From: Alisma plantago-aquatica
Lineage: Eukaryota; Streptophyta; Magnoliopsida; Alismatales; Alismataceae
NCBI GenBank assembly: GCA_963693085.1
Contig: OY856409.1
Span: forward strand, 525,969,303 to 526,033,302
Direction: 5' to 3'
DNA length: 64,000 nucleotides
Positions 1 to 12,900 of the stretch are shown piece by piece. The translations under genes and the position numbers were made by a program. The notes under the pieces are model-generated. The model had not been told where the DNA came from and ran no database searches. It worked only from the letters and a program-made list of their open reading frames with translations. Position 1 is the stretch's first letter, and the number at the start of each line of letters is the position of its first letter.

Positions 1-99
1 ATATTCTACAATACAAAGCACTTATGAAATTAATAAAATCATAACTTATAATTATTACTAAAAATTTGAATAATTACTTGATTTGCTTGAAATGGAACA

Positions 100-2217
100 C
101 TCCCGCTTGAATTTCCCAAAATTATTGCTTTGAGATGTTCTTGTCTTTTTTTCAGATCTGACAATTCTATTTTTTGTGACTCTCATATGTGTTGTAGGTC
201 TTTGACTGTACCTTCAAAACCCTCAACATATACCTGACTAAACTCATTAGTCTTGTGGTTCACACGAGCCTTCTTTGCACCCAATATTTGATCAGCAATT
301 TCATCTTCATCAAGATTTGTATCATTGTTTTCAACTGCTGATTGTAACTTGTCCTACAACAGTAACCATAATGATGATAAAAAAATTGAGCAAATAAAGT
401 CAAATATGTCATGAATAATTTTATACTTACAATTAGTTCAGCTGATTTTGCATCTACAGGAGTATCGTCCTTCTTCTTATGGGTAGCAACAAACAACTAC
501 AATCGACTAACGGGACCCCCTTTATTCTTTTGTTGCAACTGTTATTAACACAAAAATAAAGTATAAGTAGAGTGTGAATGTGTTATGATATTATTATAAT
601 TATGTGTCAAATCACTCACATTCGCTCTCACACAAGCATACATCGACCCCGATGTATGTCGTGTGGTAATAAACTTTCTACTCATACTATTCTTTGCACT
701 CTGTAACTGCAGTTCATGAACATTAACCTTATCACCAATGAAAACTAAGAGAATACATCATATATAACTAATTATCTTACCTTTCCGTCATTAGAGTCCC
801 AGAAATTCACAAGAAAAGCCCACTGCAATGGGTCAACACGGGAAGGACAATCATTAAGTCTGTCTGTTTTGTCTTTGTGGTGCATATAATTTTTTCTTTT
901 GATTTCAGATTTGAAGTTTCTCCAACAATCCCTAACTGTGCGTAGAACCGATTTATTTCCCTTTGAGTCGATAGTAAATTTCTTCTGTTAAATGAAAAAT
1001 AGAATGAATATAACAAAATTATACGCTTCAATAACACTTTACTAGAATATATTACCAAGACATAATTCCATATTTTAGTTTTTTTTCCAGCTGGTACTTG
1101 TCGCCAATCCAAGTAATCCAAGGGTGCCAGTTGTGAATTTCTAGCAATTGTTCCCAAAAAAGAAGACAAGTCATTTTGATGAGGTCCAATTGGTTCTCCA
1201 TTTTCATCCAATGTGATTGGTAATTTTGCATCCCCTGTCTTACTCCATAATTGAAGACACTTAGAATAGCCTCATTTTTTATTATACATAGCACCACCTA
1301 AAAATTTAAAACAATATGAGGCAATTATTTTTAAAATATACATATAAATGCTAAAATATTAGGTAATAGCTAATTGGTGTAAATTGTTGATTAGAAACTT
1401 ATGTACCTTCATCATGATTAGCAGTAGTTTCTTGATCAACCAATTCAAAGTCCTCATCATTTACATGATTGGTTTAGACCTCATGATCTATATTGTCATT
1501 ATCAACAGAATGATCAGCTCTCATGTCATTATTTTCCAAAGAATCCCTATGACCAGCTCCAACCTCATGATTGATATTGACTGTATCAACTGAATGACCA
1601 ACTCCGGTACCATTGCTTGCCAAAGAATTAGCCTTATGAATAGAATGACCAGCTCTGATGCTATTGTTTGTCAAAGAATTTCTATGATCAGCTCCAACCT
1701 CATGATTTATATTGGAATTATCAACACAATGAGCAGTTCTTGTACAGTTGTTTAACAGAGACATCCTTCCACCGATTGGAACATCCTAATTTATCATTGA
1801 CACATGCGGATGCTTCTCTTTTCTGATGTGTACTTCAGCATTTTTGCTGCTGAAAACAGATGATGCACCAACCTTTTTATTAGTTTTATTACTCAAATCA
1901 GCTTTAGAACTTCCAAGATCAGCATTAACTGAACCAAGATATCCTCTTTTCATTCCCAAATCAGCATTAATAGAACCAAGATAACCTCCATTCATTCCCA
2001 AATCAACATTAAATGAACCAAGATGGCCTCCATTCATTTGCAATCGTTTAGACATTCCTACAAAGATAAATATTAAGACAGAATCTTACAACTATAAGTA
2101 CAAAATGATAATAGATAAATTATATGTCACCGTACCCGCCAATTTTCGTTTAATTACTCCATTGTTTGCATCATCAGTTTCTCGTGCAGACAACAATTGT
2201 GAACGTCTTTTCAACAT
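100..2217 (-). pseudogene. Transposase_24 (Ptta/En/Spm)-like CACTA protein, repeat-rich N-terminus
   Basis: Exon 1 starts at the ATG at 2217 and ends at 2136 with a GTACGG donor. Exon 2 starts at 2057 after TTTGTAG and continues in phase. It encodes tandem copies of a roughly 14-residue unit (LGMNGGYLGSINAD type), then a longer repeat rich in GH, HS and NN. Later exons resemble Transposase_24: DENGEPIGPHQNDLSSFLGT with YLDWRQVPAGKKTKIWN (about 1297-1050), VRDCWRNFKSEIKRK with a VDPLQWAFLVNFWDS segment (about 985-780), and FVATHKKKDDTPVDAKSAEL (about 496-430). A last exon about 360-180 carries DEDEIADQILGAKKARV. Stops occur at 1786-1788 and near 503. In En/Spm the matching product binds subterminal repeats of the element; that role is family knowledge. 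Exon limits are approximate and the gene may continue left of the window. Confidence 0.75.
1474..2050 (-). repeat. Two in-frame tandem repeats inside the CACTA ORF1-like exon
   Basis: Between about 1915 and 2045 a 42-bp unit (CATTCCCAAATCAGCATTAA type on the plus strand) occurs about three times, giving a 14-residue protein repeat. Between about 1484 and 1760 a second repeat recurs with a period near 137-138 bp (CAGCTCCAACCTCATGAT at 1553 and again at 1690), with an internal half-period. Unit lengths at or near multiples of three suggest expansion while the exon was translated. Confidence 0.8.
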
Positions 2218-2504
2218 CCTGAAAATATAATGCATAACAAATATTAATAAAACAAAACTATAACCATAAAAATATAGTTAAATAATAATGGTTGTAGGGG
2301 CTACCTAATATAAACATTATAAAATAGTTCCTGATTCGATTATTGAGAACAAAAAAAGTTTGCAAATTATAAGAGAAATAGTATGCATATTAAAGGAAGA
2401 ACAATGGTATTGATAATTAATAATAAATGAATAAAACTAAATTCTTATAACGCTACATCAAGATACAAAATATTAAAAACTACATATGATAGATCACAAC
2501 GATC

Positions 2505-5500
2505 TCAATCAAGTTGCAAATCATTTTTGCCATCGTAAAAAGTTACACCCTCCATATCTTCTCTAACCAAATCAGATCCATCAGAAACATCGCTAAAAAT
2601 AGATTCCCAATCATCTGCATGGGAATCTTCGAGTACGCATGTCCCATCCATGAAATTTTCAGTAAGCTTCTCATCCATGTCATAAGTATCACGTGGTGTC
2701 ATCTGCACGACATAGCTCCACCCACGGTGATTGATGTCAGCCACATAAAAGACTTGTTGTACTTGAGAGGCCAATACAAATGGATTTTCAATTAAGTCAA
2801 TGAGTTATAATTTGACCATTATAAATTCATTTTCATCTTTTTTGACACCCTTGTTTGCATTGACCCAATCACCTTTGAACAGTACAACTTTCAGTTGCTC
2901 ATAGTAACTAATCTCAAAAATCTCTCGGAGTACCCCATAGTAGGTAACTTGACCCAATTTAGGATTTTTGTCCTTGGAACTGGAAAAACTTTCTGTCTGG
3001 GCATTCACCATTATCCCACTATTCTGGGTTTTTTTACCATGTTCCCCCTCCTTGGTTCGAAATCTATATCCATTTGTTACATATCCATTGTATTTGTTCG
3101 CCATATTTTGTGGTCCCCGAGCTAGAGTTAGTAGATTTGATGGCAAATTTTCTGACTTGGCCTTCTCTTCAATCTGTATACATTATTAATTGAGTTATTA
3201 ATACAATGCTCTAATAATATTAAATGAAATTAATGTTATAGACTTACATGCTTCTTAAACCAATCACTAAAAGTGTTCATATGAATATTACTGATTTCCC
3301 AATGTCTTGCACGCGGATTCAATTTCTTCACGTGGCAAATGTGTTCCCTGCTAACAAGTACATAAGTCGTGTGTACAAACATCTAACGGTGAGCATGCAT
3401 ATTTCTTAATAATTTAATGAACTCACTCCATGAACGGTTCAACTGCAACATAATTAGATAAAATATATTGATGTGCAGTTTTCAGCATCACATCTTCAAG
3501 ATAAATAGGAATACTCTTTCCTATTTGACGCCCTTTGTGTGAAAATATAGACCAATCATCATTAGTAACAATATCGTCATCTTCAACATCATTTCTAGCC
3601 AATTTTGTGAACCTTGTCTCTACCCCGGAGAGATACCTTGAACAAAATGTTACACATTCATCTGCCAGGTAACATTCTGCTATGGAAGCTTCTGGAGTAG
3701 CTTTATTCCTCACATATTCTTTCAAAGTTTTCAAGTATCTATAATGATAAATAGAATTTGTTTAAAATAAAAAAATATATTTGATAAAATTTTAGTGAAA
3801 CAAATAGAAAAAACATACTACCTTTCCACTGGATACATCCAACGATAAAATGGTTGTCCAGCTATCTTAGCTTCTCGTGAAAGATGAATGACCATGTGCT
3901 CCATTATGTCAAAAAATGAGGGCGGGAAAATCTTATCCATGTTGCACAGAGTCACCGCAATTCTAGATTCTAACTTCTCAATAGCATACGCGATTTATCT
4001 CTTTTGAGCATATGTCTTTGAAAAATCTAGACAACTCAGTTATCACAGTTATGACGTTCTTGTTCGGCAACGCTACCCGTAAAGCCAATGGCATAAATTG
4101 TTGCATTAATATATGGTAGTCGTTGACTCTTTAATGCCAACAATTTTCTTTCTTTGATGTGTGTATTTCTCATAATATTGGAGGAATAACCATCTGGAAC
4201 CCGTACAGACTTCAAAAACTTACAGAATAATTCTTTTTCCTCTTTTTTCAAAGTAAAACAAGAAGGTGGAATAATATTCTTACTTCCGTTCTTGATAATG
4301 TGCAGTCTAGGTCCAATTCTCATCTCTAAAAGGTCATAACGTGATTTTTCATTATCCTTTGACTTGTCCATCCCAAGTAACGTGTGAATCAAACTCTCAC
4401 ATACATGCTTTTCAATATGCATTACGTCAAGATTATGACGAATAAGGTTGTACTTCCAGTATGGCAACTCAAAGAAAATGCTTTGTTTTTTCCAATTGTA
4501 AGGCATATTGTCTACATCTCTGGTTTGAACTAAAACTTGATTTCCAGACAACATCTTTGGAGCAGGTCTTAATTCTTCTTTTCCATCAAATGAGGACATA
4601 TCCCTACGAAATTTATGATCCATCGAAAGGAAACTCCTGTGGCCCATGAAACATTGTTTCCTACTATGTGGTAGTCTAATAGACCACGTGTCCTTATTGC
4701 AAACAGGGCATGCATCATACCCACTAGTTTGCCAACCAGATAAATAACCATAGGCAGGGAAGTCATTTATCGTCCATAGTAAGGCGGCACACAATTGGAA
4801 TATAGCTTTACCATCAGCATCGTAGGTATCAACACCAACTTCCCACAGTTCTTTCAACTCTTCAATCAGAGGTTGTAAGTAGATATCTATCTTCATTCCT
4901 GGTTGAGTTGGACCAGGAATAATCATAGAAAGGATAAAATTAGGTGTCTTCATGCATAACCATGGTGGAAAATTATACAAAATCAATATGACTGGCCAAA
5001 TACTATATGAGTTACTCATCATGCCAAATGGATTAAATCCGTCAGATGCTAAACCAAGACGCACATTATGAGAATCAGATGCAAAATCAGCATGCATGTT
5101 ATCAAATGTCTTCCATGCAGGTGAATCTGCTGGATGTCTTAAAACTCTGTCCTTGGTGTGACTTTCATCATGCCACCGCATTAGTGGTGCGACTCTAGAG
5201 GACATAAACAATCTCTTCAACCTAGGAGTCAAGGGAAAGTAGTGCATAACATTACAAGGAACTCTTTTCTTTTTAATTCCCATACTTTGTGCATCGTCTA
5301 CTTCAGTTTCAGTCTCTATATATTTAGAAATATGACAACGCGGGCATGAAGTATTATTTGCAAACTCCTTGCGATATAAAATGCAATCATTTATACAAGC
5401 ATCAATTTTCTCGTAGTCAAGACCAAGGTCCCTAATTATTTTCCTTACTTCATAGTATGAGCCAGGCAATGTGTCACCCTCAGGAAGCAAATCCTTCAAA

Positions 5501-6039
5501 AGTTCGAGCAGCTCAGTAAATGATTTATTGCTCCAATGATTGCTACATTTTATATGGAACAACCTCACGACGGTATACAGCTTGGAATATTTATTATTTC
5601 CAGGATACAACTCTTGTGCAGCAATCTCTAACAATTTGTAGAATTGCTTAGCTTCTTCGTCGTCAACAAATACAAATGAATCATCGTCATCGTTGTCCAT
5701 AGTTTCTCGACAGTTTTGGACTCCATATGCATCGTGCAACATGTCTCTCATATCATCAAACGGCATGTTGTCTTGCATAAAAGAATCTTCCGTGGCATCA
5801 GAAGAAGTCTCACCATGAAAAATCCAATCAGTGTAGCTGCTGAAAAAACCATTCCATAACAGGTGCTCGGTTGTCACTTGACGGTTGTGTCTTTGTGTAT
5901 TTAGACACTTTTTACAATGGTATAAGATAGTCTCATTCCTACTACATTTTTTGAAAGCGTCCTCTATGAATTTGACTACCCATGTTCAGTACTTTGTACT
6001 GGTCCTGTCTTCCTCAATTATCCAGCTTTTGTCGATCAT
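2505..6039 (-). pseudogene. TNP2-like CACTA transposase, multi-exon, disrupted
   Basis: The likely start is the ATG at 6039, in frame with the long open stretch 5877-4036. The N-terminal residues match a transposase-associated domain (MIDKSWI, then a C/H-rich stretch before the HLLWNGFF region). The middle is the TNP2 transposase domain, including NPFGMMSNSYSIWPV, YGYLSGWQTSGYDACPVC and DVMHIEKHVCESL. The C-terminal part has DUF4218 (YVRNKATPEASIAECYLADE) and DUF4216 (VTYYGVLREIFEISYY, QVFYVAD). Three short introns with GT..AG ends can be placed at 3739-3821, 3348-3426 and 3174-3247; removing them keeps the domain frame. Damage: an in-frame TGA at 5986-5988, a frameshift near 4121, another between 4036 and 3960, and a stop at about 2805. 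In the family this protein binds the element ends and catalyses cut-and-paste transposition in the nucleus. Family assignment is firm; inactivity is inferred from the breaks. Confidence 0.9.
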
Positions 6040-6060
6040 ACTTCCCTAGATAAATTTAAG

Positions 6061-9000
6061 TAAACACATCAATATAATCAATATATATGTAGAAATTATT
6101 AATCAAACGAAATTATTTTAAAAAAATTAATAATAAAGAAGGTAAAAAAGTATACAGAAATTTAACACAATGAAAAATTAAATATATAAATAAGTAGAAA
6201 ATCAATATAGTATAATACCGATCATATTATACATTATATACTACATAATACTTTGACAATCAATGTATATATCTATTTATCTATGACGTATTGGAGATGA
6301 AAGAGTTGATACATACTTCCCATGACAATAGTCTCCTTAATATCATGTCTTTAAACATCTTGTGAGTACTCTTTTCATCTATTTCATGTGCCTCTACTTT
6401 TTCTTTCTATAATAACAACTACATTCAACATTTCTTTGACCATATGCCTTTTTGAATTCTACAAAGTGGATCATATGCTGGAAGTTGGGCATCTTATTGA
6501 AATTTGAAAGCAAAAGATAAGTCATGTTCCTACTACAAAATTGATCCCAAAATGAATTTGTCTTGCACGTGGAGTCTAATATTGCAATGTTGCCAAAAAA
6601 TATTAGAATCTATAACCTTGATTTCTACCTCTAGGGTATAAACCCAACATAGTATATGTAACAAGGTGAGTGATGACTTATAAGTATTTTCAAGAGAATT
6701 TACAAGGCTACAACCAATATATGGTGAATCAACATAGTACTTTAAAGGATTGCATATAAAGTACAAATGAATGTAAAGAAACATTTACAATTATAGACAA
6801 GATCTAGAGTGGGGGAGATTTAGCATTGAACTTAGATGTGAATTACATTCAAAAGGTGCAAAATGCTTAAAATATCAAATTTTTATCACTCATTTAACTA
6901 CAGAGATCCACTACATAAAGGCTTTCACAATCCCTGCAGACCCACTCACAATTATAGTTTTGGACAAATCCACAAGGCTCAATTATTAAGTAAAAAGATC
7001 ATAGGTACAAGGTACGAGACAAATTAAAATATTCCCAACACTAAAGGCAGAGTTTAAAACATCATCGAAATCAGAAAAATTTTGCCAATTATTTTGATGT
7101 CGACAGCCATCAGATATAGAAATGACCAAACATCTATATGTGGGGAATTTCACCAGATTTCGATGGCTTTTTTAAAATTTGACAAAGAAGAAGGCCCATT
7201 TTGTCCACATTTCGGCGAAATTTCGAGAAATATAGGTTATATTTTGAGAAACAGTGTATCGCGTCTGCAGATTTTACCATATGACTCCTTGCCTCCTTGG
7301 ACTTTTTAGGGGCATCTCAGTTATGTTTCTTGTCTTCCTAGCCTAATTATACCTCTCTTCTATTTCTCCCACCTCTATTAAGATCTACAAAGGAAATATT
7401 TGAAAATGGGGTTGGAAGTTGTATATATGCCTCTGATCTCCCGCTTGCTTTCATTTTTTAGGTCATATGATTGGTAATAATAGTGAGCAAAATTAGCATG
7501 ACCTCCACGATATTTTGTATGAATGCCACTATCAATCACACCTCTGACTACATGGTTTCCTCCTCTAAGCTCTAGTTACACAACAAACGAAGAAAAATGC
7601 TTGAGTTAATCCATGAGTATGCATTTTGTTACTAGTAGGCATATAGTAAACACATCGTGACACATCTATGCTTGTACAAATTAAAATAAATTGGATCCAA
7701 TATGTTGACCGGTATAACCAACAAGGAGGATAGACAACCATCATGGTTCAACTATATACATACCCCATAGTTGTCTCATGCTTCCTTAATACTCACTCAT
7801 ATACAACTCCAACACTAATGTACTATGTCCCGGCATCCTACTTATAGGTCCTACCATCCTAGACTATATTATGTTTCCATAAATTTGTGTCTTTAAGTCT
7901 ATATATTGTGCTTGAAAAATATAATGACTTAATTCATTCACTTCACCATTTAACTTGACCTCAAAATCCCCCTCAAAACAGTTCAGCTTCCTTCACTCAC
8001 ACATGAGGAGCCCCACCCCCACATATCGAATATGAAATTTTATTGCATTAAATAGATCTACACCAATAGATTGTTTTGGTAAAATATCATTAAATAATTT
8101 GATCGTTTCATCGGCAAAATGCCAACAATGCATCTATCAAAATTTCCTTTGAAATTTGTCAACATTTATGTTTCTGGGCCACCGAAACAGCATCAAAATC
8201 AGACATTCTTCTTTGCAAAAAGATAACCTCGCACTGAAGCACCCACACAGACTTACAGATAAACAGCAAACTACAAAGTGCATGTGATTCTCAGTTTCGC
8301 TAAAGCTATAAGTGTCAGAAAGATAGTTCCTTAAACAAATTAAGACTATTTAGAATAAAAGGCGGTGTTTGTAATATGAGGATGAAATGATTGTTGCAAA
8401 ATCAACCAATATGGCAATGTTGCAAGGTCATATTCTAAGAAGAAATAAAAAAAAAAAACTAAAGAACTTCTTTTATCAAGAACATTAGTCAAAAAGTCAA
8501 TCAGATTTATATGACAGAACTCATTCTACAGAGTGCCCTCAAGTCAAATTTAAAAGTTTGTGCATGGACATATTATATTTTTCTCTATTGAATATACAAA
8601 TAGAAATATGTTTTGGGCTTCAAAAAGTATTGGACACTAAAAACATAATGCCAATGAACTCGAAGTACAATTGGTGTATTTTGACCTCAAAACATAAAAA
8701 GAAAAGCAAGGTTGTCTAGGCGGCTGGAGATGCCCTCTAGGGCAGGAGACCTAGCAGCCTGGGTGTTTTTATTTTTTACATATTTATATCTAGATATTAA
8801 ATGAGTTTGCAAAAAGATTTAGCCATATCCGCATATATGTTTAAACAAGTTTATATACATTGGTGTTCTCTAAACTGAAATCAATTCTATATACACCAAA
8901 ATCACACCTCACATACCCTATATTAGATATAATCACATAACTCGACCAAAATCAGACCCAAATGAGAATTAACTTGGTCATTTATATTCTGTATCAGACA

Positions 9001-9230
9001 AGATTTAAACAAACTTTCCCTGCTTGCCCTAATCTGACCTAGATTGAGTAAAGGGAGGCCTTTTTTTTAGATTAGGCCTAAATGCAGCAACAATGACTTA
9101 TTTTGATCCAATCAAACCCAATTTGACCCAAATATATATAGCATGAAAAAACCACGCCAAATTTGATTTAATTTTAGCCTAACGACCTACTTTGATCTAA
9201 TTCAGTCGTGAAGTGAGTTACATTATCCTA
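6061..9230. other. AT-rich interval, no gene recognised
   Basis: About 3.2 kb without an open frame that resembles a known protein. It may contain the 5' end of the CACTA element and remnants of small DNA elements. A TTTCGGCGAAATTTCGAG motif at about 7210 and AAGGTTGT..GGCGGCT motifs at about 8709 and 9235 look like pieces of dispersed plant repeats, but no matching ends or target duplications were found. Confidence 0.5.
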
Positions 9231-9261
9231 ATAAAGGTTGTTAAGGCGGCTAGGCGGTCAG

Positions 9262-9425
9262 CATTTGTGTTGGGCGGAGACGATGGACCGGTCAGCATTA
9301 TCAGAGACCCTAACCTGGACGTCTGGGCACTTTGATGTTGGGCGGAGACGATGGACGTCGGGGCGCTCTGATGCTTGGAGGCGATGGATGTCGGGGCGCT
9401 CTGATACTGGGCGGAGATGATAGAG
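9262..9425. repeat. GC-rich minisatellite, unit about 35 bp
   Basis: Imperfect units beginning GGGCGGAGACGATGGA recur at about 9273, 9341 and 9410, with a shortened unit at 9378. The units share GACGTCGGGGCGCTCTGATG. The patch is strongly GC-rich against AT-rich surroundings and is followed by a second short duplication (TTTACGCGGG...GGGAGA at about 9566 and 9637). Confidence 0.7.
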
Positions 9426-9989
9426 GGACCGAAGAGGATGGAGGCACCGGAGATGATGGAGGATGGAGCAGCTGCTGGGCGGCGATGCTATCCTTGGACT
9501 ACTGGGCGGCAAGCTGTGTGCGGGCGAGTGCTTAGGGCGGAACCAGGATCGGCACTAGAGGCTCTTTACGCGGGTTCTCTGTGGGAGAGTGGGCGCACGA
9601 GCGATCTGCTGAACCAGGGTGATCGCCTGGATCACTTTACGCGGGTGATCATTGGGAGAATTCGCGGCCGGGTATTTTAAAGCCTCGTGCGATTTTCAAA
9701 TCACCTACTGGGAATACTGGGAATATTGCACGCAAAAGAGGATGATATTAAGTTTGATTTTATTTTAAAAAGTTCTAATTTAGTTATATTTAGTTAATAC
9801 ATTTAAGGCATGCAGAGGATAAGTGTAGCTAAGTCTTATGAATTGAGTTAACTATACTTATTTTATTTATACTTTTCAAATTTGTAGCTAATTAGGGATT
9901 TAACTACATGGAAATTATATGTAATTAGAAAAATCGTAGTTAAAGACCACATTTTTTGTATTGTTTGAGGAAGAAAGGTGTTAGATGGA

Positions 9990-12900
9990 CGAATTCATAG
10001 CTTACTCTTGGATTTTCTACCCTACCTGCTCGAGATTTCTTCTGTGTGGGGTTTCATCTTTTCATTATAGGCAGGTTTTATAACTTACTCCATGTTTATT
10101 GCTTACCATAAGCTTGCTAGCTCATGTTCTTGCTTGAAAATGAAAATTCATGCACTAAAAAGCTATGCTTGACATGGATTTCGATTTCTATAATGTTCCC
10201 TATTCTGATTTCAGTTCTAGATGAACCTGTGATCATGTGTATATTATTCCTAAGGTATAATATGACTTGAATCAGGTTGGTTTGACAACCTATGGTGCTA
10301 AGCACCTATCAACCAATGGTCAATTTTAGGGTTTAAAGCTGATTTTTTATATAAATCCATGACACGATGATGTTACCATTGCAACAACCCTATGATGTTG
10401 TCTTCATGACAATTGATGGTCATGATCAAAGGTGTCAAATGATGGTGAAATCCTATGGTCACCCCCTTAGGTCAGGTTTTGGATCAATTAGAAGCTTAAT
10501 GATCAATCATTAAGTACCCTAATGATGTTATCAATCAATGGTGATATTAGTTTGATATTTGATTTTGATTAATGAATATAGTGCTGATCGTGTTCTATAG
10601 TGACTTAATGGTCACTAATGATGGTGGATTAGGTCTCCAAAACCTATGTTGAGTTAATCATATAGTTGTAGAATCAATTAAGCCTTAGACCAATGGTTTC
10701 TTGGGTAACTTGATGCAATGGTCGGACCTATACTGTAATTGATGGTTTTAATATATGAACTTGACCCAATGGTCAAGATATAATGTTTATTCCTCCAATA
10801 AAGTGGAATGATGACTAATGTAATATGTTGGTCCTAATAATGTGATTTATAAGGTTTCCTTTATATGATCAACTTAAGGAGCTTACTTGTTGACAATGGA
10901 TGGCTTGTTTTAAATGAGCAGTCGATTGTGGGTTTTACCCTACTCTCAATGGAACTTTTTGCGTTGTTAATCAAGGGATGTCTAGGATTAAATGGTAACT
11001 CTTTTGAGAGCACAAATCAAGGACTTCATAGGTGGTTTATCTAAGGTGGGTTAAATGGTAACTCTTTCTAGAGCACAAATCAAGGACTTCATAGGTGGTT
11101 TATCTAAGGTGTTTACTTATGTAAACAACCAATGGTCTTACCTTTTAAACATCCAATGGTTCTAGGTGACATTATGGTATGGTGATATGGGTTGAATGAT
11201 GATGGAACAAATGGAGGGTTACCTTTGATAAGGTAGTATTACCTATCCACTCATATGAATAGAAGGGATGATAACCATATTGTGTTGATATGTAACCCTA
11301 ATGAGGTATAGCTTGTTATACCTAGCTTTAATATAACTAAATGATGGTAATTGGGCATGAATAATCCGTGAATGACTAATTCAATCATGGGGTACTCTCT
11401 TATTGTTGTTGAAATCCTAGTATGCTATAACCCAATGGTTACACCTTGATTTATGTGTGGGTTCATACTTGATAATAGTATGGAATGTGATGGTGATGCT
11501 TCACCTTATGCATCCATGATCCAATGGGGATGTCGTGAGTTAGGGTTTGGGTATAAGGGTTGATTAGTAACATCAATAAAATTTATCTTGTTGAACCTAA
11601 ATCTAATGCAAATAGATAAAGATGAGTATTCATGTTTAGCATTCTTATATGATGGCATGATGGTGAAATAACATCCTTAATATGATCACAACCTTAATGT
11701 GTTAATTGGTGGTTGTCATAGCCACATCATTGATACTTGCTTATGCGAAACATGTGCATTATGAATATGATGAGGGTTAATCATATCTAGATTCCTTGCA
11801 TGTTGATGTAGTAAGGTAATGTTCTTAATGTTAATATAACCCTGCTATAATTGTTTATGAATATCTCCTAGCTCATTAATGTCATATTGTGCTGATCTGG
11901 TGTATTATATGTAAGTGATGTTGTTGAGCCTTGTTATAAGGCATGGAATGATAATGATGATCTTGCAGGGAATAGTATGATGGTCTTAATGACCTTTGGG
12001 CATGGTTGAACCCTAAATGAGGTGTAATCCTCTTGTGTTGATAAGGGTTGATACCCTGTGATATAGTGGAAAGGGTTTATATCTTGTGATAGTATGATGA
12101 CTAGTTTTGTCTCATGAATGGCAAGTGAATAGTACCATGTGATGATGAGATGAGAAATTATGTTTCACACATTTTATATCTTTTGAAGTTGTGATATATA
12201 TATGTTCTTATTAGAAGTGAATTAGGGTTTGTATGTCCACTTGTTTGATGCATCCTTAATTCACCCAAATTGGCATAACTAATCAAGTGAAACTCTAATC
12301 ATGTAGTGCCCTGTGTCATAGATACATCTGAGTGTCAGAATTTGCCAGATGGTGAAATGAGTATTCCTAAGGGAAACTCAGAGTGCATACTGTTGAGTAT
12401 GTGGGGGTGGCAAGTTGAGGATATATCCTTGTCATCCACAATGCAGATTCTGAAGGATGGCTATGGTCATGCCTCATACATCTGATGTGATTAAGAATGA
12501 CTGTTGTTGTGTCTCAATGATTATATATGTGACAAGATTGGAGGACAACTGCAGTTGTACCTCGGATGGTAGGGTATGCGTACCCACCTCCTTTCACTAG
12601 TGTTGTGACCTGTACCAAGGACGGACTAGGCTGTTAGTAGCTTGACCTTATGTGTCACTGTGGTGGACCTGTACTGGGCGGAGAAGATCTTAGGAGTCCA
12701 GCTCTTCCTAGATCTTGTATGGCACTGATTTTGACTTGGCAGTGGTCAGTTGGATTTTGAGTGGTATCCTCAATTTCCTTAGGGCATAATAAAAGATGTA
12801 ATACAGCCGTGTAGCATATTTGTTTATGGTTATACACAACGTTTCACATTGGATGATAACCCTTGTTTGTTATCTTTACATAAAGATGATGCTTAGTGCA

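Larger units (their letters stand above)
1..6060 (-). mobile_element. CACTA (En/Spm) DNA transposon, coding body, left part beyond window
   Basis: Two transposase-type genes lie in the same minus-strand orientation: a TNP2-like transposase (2505-6039) and a Transposase_24/Ptta-like gene (about 100-2217). This pairing is the known layout of autonomous plant CACTA elements (TNPD plus TNPA-type products). Both genes keep recognisable short plant introns but carry stops or frameshifts, so this copy is not expected to make its own transposase. I could not find a CACTA terminal repeat to the right of 6060, so the right boundary given is only the start of the coding part, and the left end lies outside the window. 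The superfamily is secure; the limits are not. Confidence 0.85.

Noticed and set aside
6533..6550. CCTACTACAAAATTG as a CACTA end for the first element
   Set aside because: It lacks the CACTA start and is in the wrong orientation to close an element lying to its left; no partner was found.
8705..9260. AAGGTTGT...GGCGGCT motifs as ends of a hAT element
   Set aside because: The two motifs are in the same orientation and no inverted partner or 8-bp duplication was found.
12655..12837. Open frame in the decayed LTR
   Set aside because: It lies in a non-coding LTR remnant and shows no motif.
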